The notes: generated by a model not told the origin, from the letters alone. Shown: positions 7,709-17,827, numbered from the stretch's first letter. The stretch: 52,693 nucleotides of DNA from Candidatus Kaiserbacteria bacterium GW2011_GWA2_52_12 (GCA_001004345.1 LCQW01000005.1:1-52693); one strand, 5' to 3'. A program made the numbers and translations.

Positions 7709-8779
7709 ATGGCGGCGCACCCGATATACGAAAGGCTCATCGCACAGCATCTCAAAATACTGGAGAGTTTGCAGTATGAGTCGGGTCTCTTTGCCGCATC
7801 GAAGAAGGGGATAGGGACTGGCTACGACAAAGCATGGCTGCGCGATAATTTCTATGAATGTATCGCGTTCGAAGTGCTCGGCGATTTCGAGACAGTCCGC
7901 AAGACATACCGCGCGATACTCGATATTTTCAAAAAGCATGAGGTGAAGATCGACTATGCCATCAGCAAAAAACCGGAGCATACGCATCAGTATATTCATC
8001 CCCGTTACAATCCGGTGACGTTCGAGGAATACTGGGAAGAGTGGGGAAATAAACAGAATGATTCCGTCGGCTGCATTCTTTTTAAGGTCGGCGAACTTGA
8101 ACAAAATCACAAAGGTTTGCTCGCGCTCGATGACGATGACAAAAGAGTGCTGCAAAAGCTCGTGTGGTATCTATCAACGCTCGAATATTGGCATGATCCC
8201 GATTCCGGCATGTGGGAAGAAGATCAGGAAGTGCATGCTTCGTCGGTCGGGGCGTGTCTCGCCGGTCTCAAAATGGCGCGGCATATTGAAAACATTGACG
8301 TGCCGGACGACCTCATTGCGCTCGGCGAACAAGTCCTCCATGCGATACTGCCGCGCGAATCGAGCGGGAAGTTCGCCGACCTTGCGCTCCTGTCGCTCAT
8401 CTGGCCGTACGAGCTGGTAAACAAAGAAGAAACCGCGACCATACTTGAAAATGTGGAATATCACCTCGTGCGAGAGCGCGGCGTTATACGGTACAAAGGC
8501 GACCACTATTACAACAAAAATCCCGACGGGTGGTCGGAAGAAGCAGAGTGGACTTTTGGCTTATGCTGGCTCGCGATCATCTGCGAAAAATTGGGCGATC
8601 ATGCGAAGGCGGCGTCGTATGTGGAAAAAGCACGTTCGATAGCGACGAAGAAGGGAATGCCCGAATTGTATTTTTCCAATTCAACGAAGTACAATGACAA
8701 CACACCGCTCGGCTGGAGTGAGAGCCTCTTCATCGTCGCGCTTCACGATGTCAACGAGCGCGCTTTAAGTCATAATTAA
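7709..8779 (+). CDS. GH15-like glycoside hydrolase
   Basis: A 356-residue protein with the (alpha/alpha)6-barrel signature of family 15 glucoamylase-like enzymes, expected to hydrolyse alpha-glucosidic bonds. Visible motifs are YDKAWLRDNFYECIAFE near residue 38, EEWGNKQNDSVG near 112, and SGMWEEDQEVHASSVGAC near 170, which would hold a catalytic Glu. SEEAEWTFGLCWLAI follows later, where a second acid could lie. It is shorter than secreted glucoamylases and has no signal peptide, so it is probably cytoplasmic, perhaps acting on glycogen-like or trehalose-type substrates. A TAAAAT hexamer at 7696 ends 7 bases before ATG. The substrate is not determined. Confidence 0.75.
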   Translation: MAAHPIYERLIAQHLKILESLQYESGLFAASKKGIGTGYDKAWLRDNFYECIAFEVLGDFETVRKTYRAILDIFKKHEVKIDYAISKKPEHTHQYIHPRYNPVTFEEYWEEWGNKQNDSVGCILFKVGELEQNHKGLLALDDDDKRVLQKLVWYLSTLEYWHDPDSGMWEEDQEVHASSVGACLAGLKMARHIENIDVPDDLIALGEQVLHAILPRESSGKFADLALLSLIWPYELVNKEETATILENVEYHLVRERGVIRYKGDHYYNKNPDGWSEEAEWTFGLCWLAIICEKLGDHAKAASYVEKARSIATKKGMPELYFSNSTKYNDNTPLGWSESLFIVALHDVNERALSHN

Positions 8780-8784
8780 CTGCT

Positions 8785-9030
8785 ATGGATGAAAAGGAAC
8801 AATCAGTGAATGAATTTGTCGAGGAAATGACGCGTCGCCGCATTGCGGAGAACAACGAACGCAACAAAGAGTTCATGCCGGGCGCCGAACGAAAAGCCCG
8901 CGGTCTCACAGGACTCCTCATGAAAACGTACCTTTTTGATACCGAGCACGATGCGAGGGTCGGGTTCACGGTGTTCACCGTGGTCGTTTCAGTTGTAGCG
9001 CTTATAGTGCTTGTGCGGTTTTTTGTTTGA
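8785..9030 (+). CDS. small single-pass membrane protein, unknown
   Basis: An 81-residue protein with a charged N-terminal half (Glu/Arg/Asn-rich helix) and one C-terminal membrane helix (VGFTVFTVVVSVVALIVLVRFF, about 58-79). The layout suggests a tail-anchored or small bitopic protein facing the cytoplasm. It starts 5 bases after the GH15-like stop and is probably cotranscribed. I do not recognise a family. Confidence 0.6.
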   Translation: MDEKEQSVNEFVEEMTRRRIAENNERNKEFMPGAERKARGLTGLLMKTYLFDTEHDARVGFTVFTVVVSVVALIVLVRFFV

Positions 9031-9077
9031 CGGTGTTACACGGGGTCGGTTCGTGGTGGTGTGTGCCGACATAACGG

Positions 9078-9083
9078 TATACT
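9078..9083 (+). promoter_or_regulatory. -10 element, leaderless GTG start
   Basis: TATACT preceded by CGG, then 6 bases (GGAGAA) and GTG 9090. The spacing supports both the promoter and the GTG start. Confidence 0.55.
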
Positions 9084-9089
9084 GGAGAA

Positions 9090-9650
9090 GTGAAGCATAT
9101 ACATACCCCCGGCTCGTTATTTCAAGATTTTTGCATCATTGCCTTGAGTATTTTCATCGCACTCATTTTGACGGAAACCACTGTTTTGGAACGAATACTT
9201 GATTCCACGAGAGAGTTGGGGATTGTGGGAAGCTTTATAGCCGGTTTGTTTTTTACATCGGTGTTTACGACGGCACCGGCTATCGTTACGCTTGGAAAAA
9301 TAACACTCCTGCAACCGATCCTTCAGACGGCGTTTTTCGGCGCGGTGGGCGCTGTCGTAGGCGATCTGATCATTTTCAAATTCGTAAAAGATCATGTATC
9401 GGAGCACGTCATGGAATTGGTCAATCAGCAGGGCGGAGGTAGAAGATTGCGACATCTCTTGAAGTTGAAACTTTTTCGCTGGTCCGCTTTTTTTGTAGGA
9501 GGTCTCATTATTGCATCGCCACTGCCGGACGAGCTCGGTATAGCGCTTACCGGATTTTCAAAAATGAGATCGTATCAATTCGTTCTTCTATCGTTCACGT
9601 TCAATTTCCTCGGGATCATCTTGATAGGACTTGTGGCGCACACGATGTAG
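9090..9650 (+). CDS. multi-pass membrane protein, possibly DedA/VTT-like
   Basis: A 186-residue integral membrane protein with about five hydrophobic segments. The C-terminal part FFVGGLIIASPLPDELGIALTGFS and the arrangement of short helices recall small DedA/VTT-type membrane proteins, but the key motifs are not clear enough for a firm call. The start is GTG at 9090: TATACT (9078-9083) ends 6 bases before it, the same spacing seen at many other genes here. It is not obviously linked to its neighbours. Confidence 0.55.
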   Translation: MKHIHTPGSLFQDFCIIALSIFIALILTETTVLERILDSTRELGIVGSFIAGLFFTSVFTTAPAIVTLGKITLLQPILQTAFFGAVGAVVGDLIIFKFVKDHVSEHVMELVNQQGGGRRLRHLLKLKLFRWSAFFVGGLIIASPLPDELGIALTGFSKMRSYQFVLLSFTFNFLGIILIGLVAHTM

Positions 9651-9702
9651 CATGCCGCAATTCCTTCGCAGGCGTCACTTCCATGGAGGAGGTACAACCT
9701 GC

Positions 9703-9708
9703 TATAAT
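9703..9708 (+). promoter_or_regulatory. -10 element, leaderless pfkB-family gene
   Basis: Perfect TATAAT, 7 bases before ATG 9716. It lies inside the coding frame that would result from the earlier ATG 9683, which argues against that earlier start. Confidence 0.6.
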
Positions 9709-9715
9709 TGCACAC

Positions 9716-10654
9716 ATGTCACGCATTCTCGTATCAGGCTCGCTCGCGTACGACCGGATCATGAACTACGGCGGTCTTTTCGCGGATAGTATTTTGCCGG
9801 ACAAGGCCAATAGCATCAATTTAAGTTTTCAGGTTGAAGATCTCTCGGTCGAATTTGGCGGCACCGCGGGTAACATCGCGTACAACCTCGCACTTCTCGG
9901 CGAGCATCCGGACATTATCGCGACCGCCGGCAATGATTTCGCCAGATACAAATCACATCTGCTGCTCGCCGGTATAGAGGCGACCACCGTTCGTTTTGTT
10001 GAGAACGACATGACCTCGTCTGCCTATGTGTTCACTGATCGCGAAGACAACCAGATCGCCGCTTTTCATGCGGGCGCGGGCGCACAGCCGTACAATTCGC
10101 CGGTCGGCATCGATGGGCGCGCTTTTGCCATCGTTGCTCCGGGTTGTACCGAAGACATGGCGACGCTCCCGCAATCGTATCGGCGGCAGAATTTCAAGTA
10201 TTTTTTTGATCCGGGACAGCAGACGACGGCGCTTTCACCCGAGGCGCTCAAAAACGGCATCAGCGGCGCGCAGATACTCTTCGCGAGCGATTACGAATTG
10301 GGACTCATCGCGATGAAGACCGGATGGACCGAGGATGTGATCATGGACAATGTGCCGACACTCGTCGTGACCTTCGGCGCGCAGGGTTCGCGTATCCGCA
10401 CCCGCACGGGGGACGCGAAGGTTTCCGCGGCGACTCCCGCCAAAGTCGTCGATCCGACCGGCGCAGGCGACGCGTATCGCGCGGGATTTATGAAAGGAAT
10501 TCTCGCTGGTTTTTCGCTCGAAGCGTGTGCAAAACTCGGAAGCGTGATCGCGAGCTACGTCGTCGAAGTCCACGGGACGCAGAATCACAAATTTACGATG
10601 GAAGAAGTCAAGCAGCGCCATCAACAATCGTACAAGGAGGAATTGAAGTTGTAG
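9716..10654 (+). CDS. PfkB-family carbohydrate/nucleoside kinase
   Basis: A 312-residue ribokinase-fold kinase that phosphorylates a sugar or nucleoside hydroxyl with ATP. The N-terminal strand ILVSGSLAYDRI and GGTAGNIAYNLALLG (PfkB signature 1 region) are present. The C-terminal signature VDPTGAGDAYRAGFMKG supplies the catalytic Asp and the anion hole. The overall pattern, including SLAYD near the start, resembles bacterial adenosine kinase-like members, and ahcY lies just downstream. AhcY releases adenosine, so an adenosine-salvage role is plausible but inferred. The start at 9716 fits the promoter; an in-frame ATG at 9683 lies upstream of the -10. Confidence 0.85.
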   Translation: MSRILVSGSLAYDRIMNYGGLFADSILPDKANSINLSFQVEDLSVEFGGTAGNIAYNLALLGEHPDIIATAGNDFARYKSHLLLAGIEATTVRFVENDMTSSAYVFTDREDNQIAAFHAGAGAQPYNSPVGIDGRAFAIVAPGCTEDMATLPQSYRRQNFKYFFDPGQQTTALSPEALKNGISGAQILFASDYELGLIAMKTGWTEDVIMDNVPTLVVTFGAQGSRIRTRTGDAKVSAATPAKVVDPTGAGDAYRAGFMKGILAGFSLEACAKLGSVIASYVVEVHGTQNHKFTMEEVKQRHQQSYKEELKL

Positions 10655-10699
10655 AAGATCGTGGTACTGTTGTTGCAGTTCAACAGAAGGAAAGCTGCA

Positions 10700-10888
10700 A
10701 TGCGAATGAAGCCGTGTAAACCTCATCCGGAACTCGATGCGCTTATGGCGCTTGCCAAGAACCACGTCATGACGCGGGAAGAAATGGTCGCACAACGTAA
10801 GTCGTGGGTCATTGGAGAAATGTTGGAAGAACGCCCCGACATGACCCGTGAAGAGGCGGAGCGCATCTATGATGAGGTCACCTATTGA
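10700..10888 (+). CDS. small hypothetical protein
   Basis: A 62-residue acidic and basic helical protein with the repeated pattern MTREEMVAQRKSWVIGEM and MTREEAERIYDEV. Similar short proteins occur as hypotheticals in bacteria and phages, but I know of no function. AAGGAAAG lies about 8 bases before ATG 10700, so this start is preferred to a GTG at 10661. It follows the kinase gene by 45 bases and is closed by a terminator. Confidence 0.55.
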   Translation: MRMKPCKPHPELDALMALAKNHVMTREEMVAQRKSWVIGEMLEERPDMTREEAERIYDEVTY

Positions 10889-10894
10889 ACAGAG

Positions 10895-12250
<1,356 letters not shown>

Positions 12251-12289
12251 GGGGTGCTAAATAATGGCTATACAAAGCCATAAAATAGC

Positions 12290-12318
12290 TTGACTTCATG
12301 ATTGCTCCATGCTAGTAT
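12290..12318 (+). promoter_or_regulatory. strong sigma70-type promoter for the 3D-domain gene
   Basis: TTGACT (12290-12295), a 17-base spacer, then TAGTAT (12313-12318) preceded by TGC, the extended -10. It is the best two-element promoter in the window. The predicted transcript starts near 12325, giving about 25 bases of leader. Confidence 0.7.
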
Positions 12319-12349
12319 TGATGTTGCAAGGAAAGCCGACTTGCATTAC

Positions 12350-12928
12350 ATGACTTCAATGTTTAGTACGGCCCTTATGGGGCTGTTTCTTTTATCGACC
12401 GTGGGCACGACTATCATCCCCGCCCCTACCTGGACAAAAGAAACCCCACCCGAGGCGCCAACATATGAGACATATACCGTCGGCATGACGGGGTATAACG
12501 CGGTACCTGAGCAAACCGATGAGAGTCCCGGTATTACCGCCAGCGGCTTTCCGGTTAACCCGGAGATAGACGCGGCACGCTCGCGGGATCTCGCCGATGA
12601 GTTGCCTTTTGGTACCGTCATCGAACTCGTGCCCAATACGGCAACCTCGACACGGTCATGTGAATTGCCGGCCGTCGAAGGCTCGATCGGGTACCGTGTC
12701 ATTACCGATACCATGCACCCGCGCATTCGCAATCATGTCGACATTCTTTTTGATACGGATACCATGATACATATCGGCGGCAGGAAACTGAATGCCGCTA
12801 GGGCGATGGGCTGGTGCAACGACGTCAACATTCGTATCGTCGGTCGCATCGACATGGCACACCTACCTGCTTCACAGAAAGAATTACAAATACTTCTTGG
12901 TAGAAGCACATTCGCACTCAGTAAATAG
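12350..12928 (+). CDS. Secreted 3D-domain protein
   Basis: A 192-residue exported protein. An N-terminal hydrophobic segment (MFSTALMGLFLLSTVGTTII) acts as signal or anchor. The C-terminal 3D (Asp-Asp-Asp) beta-barrel domain, also found in resuscitation-promoting factors and lytic transglycosylases, is recognisable from MTGYNAVPEQTD, PGITASGFPV, LPFGTVIEL, YRVITDTMHPR, HVDILFD and ARAMGWCNDVNIRIVG. The aspartates in ITDTM and VDILF fit the domain's metal or catalytic positions. A wall-remodelling role is likely. The start at 12350 leaves the promoter outside the gene; ATG 12359 is an alternative. Confidence 0.7.
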   Translation: MTSMFSTALMGLFLLSTVGTTIIPAPTWTKETPPEAPTYETYTVGMTGYNAVPEQTDESPGITASGFPVNPEIDAARSRDLADELPFGTVIELVPNTATSTRSCELPAVEGSIGYRVITDTMHPRIRNHVDILFDTDTMIHIGGRKLNAARAMGWCNDVNIRIVGRIDMAHLPASQKELQILLGRSTFALSK

Positions 12929-12930
12929 AC

Positions 12931-12972
12931 ACATGTACTTATAGTAACCGGTCGGCTAATATAAGTACATGT
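12931..12972. repeat. hairpin with AACCGGTCGG loop, copy 1
   Basis: A perfect 13-bp stem (12931-12943 with 12960-12972) closing a 16-nt loop, GTAACCGGTCGGCTAA. A second hairpin at 38669-38708 shares the loop core TAACCGGTCGG and the stem motif GTACTTAT/ATAAGTAC. It lies three bases after the 3D-domain gene. No T-run follows, so it is not a simple terminator. Confidence 0.8.
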
Positions 12973-12984
12973 CGTCGTATCTGG

Positions 12985-12990
12985 TACAAT
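12985..12990 (+). promoter_or_regulatory. -10 element, leaderless hydrolase gene
   Basis: TACAAT preceded by TGG, 6 bases before ATG 12997. Confidence 0.6.
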
Positions 12991-12996
12991 CGCGAG

Positions 12997-13851
12997 ATGA
13001 AACCGGCATTCGTCGTTGAAATAGTCACACCGAAGAAATACCTTCTGAACGGTCTGTGGTTCGGGCCTAAAAAACCGAAACGGGCGATCGTGTGGGTGCA
13101 CGGGCTTGGAAGTTCAATGTTTAGCAAGCTAACGATCGCTGACCATTTGGTAGAGAAGGACACGGCAATCTTGGCGTTCAACAACCGCGGACACGACAAA
13201 GTTGCGAGCGTATCTTCAGGAAGAAATAAACGCGTTCGCGGTGGTGCGGCACATGAGAAGTTCACCGAGTGTGTCGATGATATTCAAGGTGCTATCAATT
13301 TTGCGAAAAGATCCAGTTCTCGCAAGGTGTACCTCGCGGGACATTCAACGGGATGCCAAAAGTCTATCTATTGGGCGTCGAAAAAACAAAATGAAGTGAA
13401 AGGAATTATCCTTCTTGCGCCGATGAGCGATTATGCAGCTGCAATGAAGATCGATGGAGCAAAAAAGATTTCGACAGCGGACAAGGTTGCTCAAAAGATG
13501 ATGCGTTCTAATCGTCGCCACATGCTTCTACCGGAACATACATGGCAATGGTCGCAACTTGCTGATGCCCAACGTTTCATCAGTTTGTATTCTGGTAAGG
13601 GCCCGGAAGAGATATTTACCTATTGGGATTCGAAACGGAAGCCGAGAACACTGCAATCGGTACGGATACCGACCCTTGTTCTTTTGGCGGAAAAAGACGA
13701 ATACGGCGATCGGCCTGCAAAAAAGATTGTCGAATGGTTTGATAAGAATATCCAAACGTCGCACCGTGTGCACGTCATTCCCGGTGCGTCACATAGTTTC
13801 AAAGGAAAAGAGAAAACGGTCGCACGAAAAATCAAGGATTTTATATCATAA
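12997..13851 (+). CDS. alpha/beta hydrolase
   Basis: A 284-residue cytoplasmic alpha/beta-hydrolase-fold protein. It shows AIVWVHGLGSSMFS (oxyanion-hole strand), FNNRGHD, the nucleophile elbow GHSTGCQ (Ser near 117), LLAEKDEYGDRP with the likely catalytic Asp, and GASHSF with the His. The pattern fits the DUF1749-like/esterase group. The substrate is unknown. It has no signal peptide. The stop codon is embedded in a perfect triloop hairpin. Confidence 0.8.
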   Translation: MKPAFVVEIVTPKKYLLNGLWFGPKKPKRAIVWVHGLGSSMFSKLTIADHLVEKDTAILAFNNRGHDKVASVSSGRNKRVRGGAAHEKFTECVDDIQGAINFAKRSSSRKVYLAGHSTGCQKSIYWASKKQNEVKGIILLAPMSDYAAAMKIDGAKKISTADKVAQKMMRSNRRHMLLPEHTWQWSQLADAQRFISLYSGKGPEEIFTYWDSKRKPRTLQSVRIPTLVLLAEKDEYGDRPAKKIVEWFDKNIQTSHRVHVIPGASHSFKGKEKTVARKIKDFIS

Positions 13852-13870
13852 CGACATACGATGTCGTTAT
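13848..13870. repeat. 10-bp perfect stem with 3-nt loop across a stop codon
   Basis: ATAACGACAT (13848-13857) and ATGTCGTTAT (13861-13870) flank the loop ACG. The TAA stop of the hydrolase lies in the left arm. No T-run follows, so it could aid mRNA 3'-end stability but is not a classic terminator. Confidence 0.7.
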
Positions 13871-13945
13871 AGCGGAGTGTGTATAACCTCGTTGTGTACC
13901 CGCTTCATCGGCGGGACAATTTGTGGTATTCGAAAGAAGCCATAC

Positions 13946-14095
13946 ATGGAGCACATAGACGATAAACGACTGTGGGGCGGACTCGCTGGTCTAGCGATAC
14001 TTATACTTTTGTGGATATGGTTATCGTCGGCGAGCTTGCCGAATACCACGACCGATAGTCTTGCTGAATTGATGTCGTCGCAACAGCAACAATAG
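13946..14095 (+). CDS. small membrane protein upstream of the atp operon
   Basis: A 49-residue protein: a short charged start (MEHIDDKRLWG), one membrane helix (GLAGLAILILLWIWLSSA) and a polar tail ending in glutamines. GAAAGAAGCC upstream is a weak ribosome site. A terminator separates it from atpB, so it is probably not an AtpI equivalent in the same transcript. No family recognised. Confidence 0.5.
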   Translation: MEHIDDKRLWGGLAGLAILILLWIWLSSASLPNTTTDSLAELMSSQQQQ

Positions 14096-14118
14096 TTCCG
14101 CTCAAAGCTCTTACCGCG

Positions 14119-14140
14119 CGGCCCTTTCGGGCTGATTTTT
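14119..14140 (+). terminator. Rho-independent terminator before atpB
   Basis: CGGCCC pairs with GGGCTG (one G-U) around the tetraloop TTTC, followed by ATTTTT. It ends 15 bases before the atpB -10 element. Confidence 0.75.
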
Positions 14141-14154
14141 GTATTCTCCCGTGC

Positions 14155-14160
14155 TAGGAT
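14155..14160 (+). promoter_or_regulatory. atp operon promoter (extended -10)
   Basis: TAGGAT preceded by TGC, 7 bases before ATG 14168. Transcription would start at or next to the atpB start codon and run through the ATP synthase genes. Confidence 0.6.
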
Positions 14161-14167
14161 GCTGCCA

Positions 14168-14923
14168 ATGGAAGGTGGAATTCATGTTGCTTTGAAACCC
14201 GAGGTCATCGGCACGCTCGCCGGTATCCCGATCACCAATTCGCTGGTCACCAGCTGGGCGGTCATTGCACTCCTGGCTCTCATTGCGGTCCTGATGAGCA
14301 GAAGGGCTGGCCTTATTCCGGGTACATTTCAGACCGTCATCGAATGGGGATTTGAATACGTCTATGACTATGTCGTCGAAGTATTGGAAAGCCGCGAGCT
14401 CGGCGCAAAATTTTTCCCGCTCGTGATGACGATATTTCTTTTTATTTTCACCGCGAATCTTCTCGAATACATGCCGGGCATCGGCAGCATCGGATTTTTC
14501 AAACCTGGTGAATTCATCCCGCTCCTGCGCAGCGTCAATACCGATCTCAACGTGACGCTCGCGCTCGCGGCGATTTCGTTTTTTGTCATCGAGGTGGCCG
14601 GTTTTGCGGCGCTTGGCGCCGTCAAATACATGGGAAAGTTCATCAATTTTTCCGGCGGATTCATCGGATTTGCCGTGGGACTTGTGGAGATGATAGGCGA
14701 ATTCGCGCGACTCATTTCGCTCTCATTCCGGCTTTTCGGCAACATCATCGCTGGCGAGGTGCTCATCATCGTTGCCATGTTCTTTGTGCCATATTTCGGC
14801 CCCGTGCCGCTGATGATGTTCGAACTTTTCATCGGCTTCTTGCAGGCCGCGATCTTTGCGCTCCTGACACTTTTCTTCATTAAGTTGGCTATCACGGAAC
14901 CCCACGCCGCAGAATCTCATTGA
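14168..14923 (+). CDS. atpB: F-type ATP synthase subunit a
   Basis: Membrane subunit of Fo that forms the proton half-channels against the c-ring; 251 residues and 5-6 membrane helices. The conserved helix ISLSFRLFGNIIAGE contains the essential arginine. The terminal helix AAIFALLTLFFIKLAI is also typical. The start at 14168 is preferred because ATG 14159 overlaps the -10 element. It is the first gene of a nine-gene operon. Confidence 0.96.
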   Translation: MEGGIHVALKPEVIGTLAGIPITNSLVTSWAVIALLALIAVLMSRRAGLIPGTFQTVIEWGFEYVYDYVVEVLESRELGAKFFPLVMTIFLFIFTANLLEYMPGIGSIGFFKPGEFIPLLRSVNTDLNVTLALAAISFFVIEVAGFAALGAVKYMGKFINFSGGFIGFAVGLVEMIGEFARLISLSFRLFGNIIAGEVLIIVAMFFVPYFGPVPLMMFELFIGFLQAAIFALLTLFFIKLAITEPHAAESH

Positions 14924-14993
14924 TCGAGGGGGAAAATTGAGGCGGCGGCATTTCGTGATAGGATGGGCGGGTCGAACAATTTTATCCAGCTAA

Positions 14994-15233
<240 letters not shown>

Positions 15234-15366
15234 ATTCACGTAATTTTTGCGCATTGTTTTGTTGCTGCATCGGATTTCTGCGCTCGTCGTGTACAGATAC
15301 GCCTCCCGCAAAAATCCTCGCGCGCCTCACACTGCCCCCAAAATTCCATGAATTTGACCTCGTGTC

Positions 15367-15816
15367 ATGTCAGACCTCTTCGCAGTATTCGGTGTTAATT
15401 GGAAGCTCCTTTTGATACAGGCGCTCAATTTTGGCGTGCTGCTCGGGATACTTTCATATTTCCTCTACACACCGCTGTTGCGAACGATCAAGGAACGTCA
15501 GAAAAAGATAGAGCAGGGTGTCCGCACTGCCGAAGCAGCGGCACAGAAGCTTCACGAAGCGCAAGGTGAAAGTAAAAAAATCGTCGGTGATGCTGCGCGC
15601 GAGGCGGAAGGACTGGTCGCGACGGCGCGCACACACGCCGTGCAGCAGGGAAGTGGCATCGTGAAGGGCGCCGAAGAGCGGGCCTCGGGCATTCTCAAAG
15701 ACGCCGCCGCGCATGCCGAGGAAGCAAAACGCCAGGTGCTCAAGGAAAGCGAGCGTGAGATAGCTCGCGCCGCCATGCTCGCCGCGGAAAAGTTATTGCT
15801 TGAAAAATCCGCCTGA
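15367..15816 (+). CDS. atpF: F-type ATP synthase subunit b
   Basis: A 149-residue peripheral-stalk subunit. The N-terminal membrane helix (LLLIQALNFGVLLGILSYFLY) is followed by a long charged, Ala-rich coiled coil (KERQKKIEQGVRTAEAAAQKL to the end), as expected for the right-handed b dimer. The preceding 133-base gap has no gene. It contains the direct repeat AAATTCAC and a short triloop stem, AAATTC-CAT-GAATTT. Confidence 0.93.
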   Translation: MSDLFAVFGVNWKLLLIQALNFGVLLGILSYFLYTPLLRTIKERQKKIEQGVRTAEAAAQKLHEAQGESKKIVGDAAREAEGLVATARTHAVQQGSGIVKGAEERASGILKDAAAHAEEAKRQVLKESEREIARAAMLAAEKLLLEKSA

Positions 15817-15859
15817 TCCCATGAATTACTACTTACTATTTCCTACTTACTACTAAACT

Positions 15860-16249
15860 ATGGAGTCTGCATATGCACAGGCACTATGGAAGATGGTCAA
15901 CGGCGGGAAGACGCCGCACGCAGCAGTTGCGGCGCTTCGCGAGCTGCTTATCAATGACGGACGTGAGATACTTCTGCCGCGGATTGGCAAAGCATTCGAA
16001 AAGATCGCCGCTCGAGAGCTCGCACGCACGCGCCTCACACTCAGCGTTGCTCGGGAAAAAGATGAGCGGCGTGCGAAACACGAAGTCAAAGATGTTTTGG
16101 AGAAGTTGAACCTCGATATGAAAGATATGATCACGCACATAGACTCACATTTGATCGGCGGTTGGCGCCTCGAAGGCGCCGAGCACCTCGTAGACGCGAG
16201 TTATAAGAAACACCTACTTTCAATATATAATGCGGCCACAAAAGAATAA
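15860..16249 (+). CDS. atpH: F-type ATP synthase subunit delta, short form
   Basis: A 129-residue version of the stalk subunit that links b to the F1 head; typical delta subunits have about 175-180 residues. The C-terminal motif is well kept (THIDSHLIGGWRLEGAEHLVDASYKKHL). The N-terminal helical domain, which binds alpha, is compressed. The position between atpF and atpA supports the call. The 43-base spacer before it has mirrored ACTTACTA-type repeats. Confidence 0.85.
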   Translation: MESAYAQALWKMVNGGKTPHAAVAALRELLINDGREILLPRIGKAFEKIAARELARTRLTLSVAREKDERRAKHEVKDVLEKLNLDMKDMITHIDSHLIGGWRLEGAEHLVDASYKKHLLSIYNAATKE

Positions 16250-16252
16250 TAT

Positions 16253-17824
16253 ATGGATTCAACAATTGTCGAAAAAATCATCAAGGAGATCGAAAAATTC
16301 ACACCTACGCATGAAGAGGAGCATGTGGGGCGCGTGACCACCGTCGGCGATGGAGTGGTTGCCATCGACGGTCTTTCGAAAGCGGTGATGAGCGAGATTA
16401 TTATTTTTGAAGAAACAAAGGGCAAGAAACTCGAGCATGCGATGGAAGATCAGCAGGATCTCTACGGGCTTATTTTGAATCTTGAAGAAGACGGCGTGCG
16501 TGCAGCGGTGCTCGGGGATACGGCGCGGGTTGTCGATGGCATGACGGTAAAATCGACAGGCAAAATCCTTTCAGTCCCGTCTGGCGATGAATTACTTGGC
16601 CGCGTAGTCAATGCACTCGGCGAACCGATCGACGGCAAGGGGCCGTTCAAGAACGCTACCATGATGCCCGTGGAACGCGGCTCATATGGCGTCATCGACC
16701 GCAAATCTGTCACCGTACCGCTGCAGACCGGCATCAAAGCGATCGATGCACTCATCCCCATCGGTCGCGGCCAGCGCGAACTCATCATCGGCGATCGCGG
16801 CACCGGCAAGACATCAGTCGCCATCGACACGATAATCAACCAGCGCAATGAACCCAAAGAGTCGCGGCCTATCTGCATCTATGTGGCCATCGGTCAGAAA
16901 GAGAGCAAGACGGCACGCATCGTCGCGCAGCTGCGCGCGGAGAACGCGTTTGATTACACCATCGTCGTCGATGCACCGGCATCTGCACCGGCCGCGTTGC
17001 AATTCTTGGCGCCGTTTTCAGGCGTCGCGATGGGCGAGTATTTCATGGACCGCGGACGCGACGTCTTGATTATTTACGACGACCTCTCGAAGCAAGCCGT
17101 CGCCTATCGCGAGATATCACTGCTTCTGCGGCGTCCGCCGGGACGCGAAGCATACCCGGGCGACATTTTCTACCTGCACTCTCGTTTGCTCGAGCGCGCG
17201 GCATGTCTTTCCAAGGAAAAAGGCGGCGGTTCTATCACTGCGCTGCCTATCATCGAGACGCAAGACGGCGACGTTTCCGGCTACATTCCGACCAACGTCA
17301 TCTCTATCACCGACGGACAGATGTTCCTCATCTCCGAACTTTTCAACAAGGGCATCCGGCCGGCCATCGACGTCGGCATCTCGGTATCGCGCGTCGGCTC
17401 TGCGGCGCAGACCAAGTCGATGAAAGCGGTCGCCGGCGGGCTCAAGCTCGAGCTCGCGCAATTCCGCGAGCTGGAGGCATTCATGCAATTCGCGCAAGAC
17501 CTCGACAAAGCGACCGCCGATCGTATCGCGAGCGGCCAGCGTATGGTGGAAGTTCTGAAGCAGAAAAATGGCGCTCCTATCCCTCTTGAGCTGCAAGTCG
17601 CCGTGCTCTACGCAGCCGGAAAGCAATTGTTCATACAGGTGCCGGTCAATCGCGTCACCGAAGCCGAGGCGAAACTCACCGCATTCCTCGGCGGACAATT
17701 CTCGGAATTGCTTGCCACCATCAAAAAATCCAGCGTGCTTTCAGACGAGAGTAAAAAACAATTCGACCATGCATTCGACGAATTCCGCCTCGCACACACC
17801 GAACTATTCGGTGCGGCAAAATAA
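16253..17824 (+). CDS. atpA: F-type ATP synthase subunit alpha
   Basis: A 523-residue non-catalytic nucleotide-binding subunit of F1. It has the P-loop GDRGTGKTS, the DDLSKQAVAYREISLLLRRPPGREAYPGD segment, and SVSRVGSAAQTKSMK with the arginine finger. Length and motifs are standard. It starts 3 bases after atpH and ends 3 bases before gene X. Confidence 0.98.
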   Translation: MDSTIVEKIIKEIEKFTPTHEEEHVGRVTTVGDGVVAIDGLSKAVMSEIIIFEETKGKKLEHAMEDQQDLYGLILNLEEDGVRAAVLGDTARVVDGMTVKSTGKILSVPSGDELLGRVVNALGEPIDGKGPFKNATMMPVERGSYGVIDRKSVTVPLQTGIKAIDALIPIGRGQRELIIGDRGTGKTSVAIDTIINQRNEPKESRPICIYVAIGQKESKTARIVAQLRAENAFDYTIVVDAPASAPAALQFLAPFSGVAMGEYFMDRGRDVLIIYDDLSKQAVAYREISLLLRRPPGREAYPGDIFYLHSRLLERAACLSKEKGGGSITALPIIETQDGDVSGYIPTNVISITDGQMFLISELFNKGIRPAIDVGISVSRVGSAAQTKSMKAVAGGLKLELAQFRELEAFMQFAQDLDKATADRIASGQRMVEVLKQKNGAPIPLELQVAVLYAAGKQLFIQVPVNRVTEAEAKLTAFLGGQFSELLATIKKSSVLSDESKKQFDHAFDEFRLAHTELFGAAK

Positions 17825-17827
17825 CGT

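Noticed and set aside
13559..13945. upstream extension of the 49-residue membrane protein
   Set aside because: The extended frame overlaps the alpha/beta hydrolase in another frame and has no domain; only the part after ATG 13946 looks like a real protein.
15825..15859. ACTTACTA-rich spacer before atpH as a regulatory site
   Set aside because: It shows short mirrored repeats but nothing that matches a known element, and it lies inside the operon.
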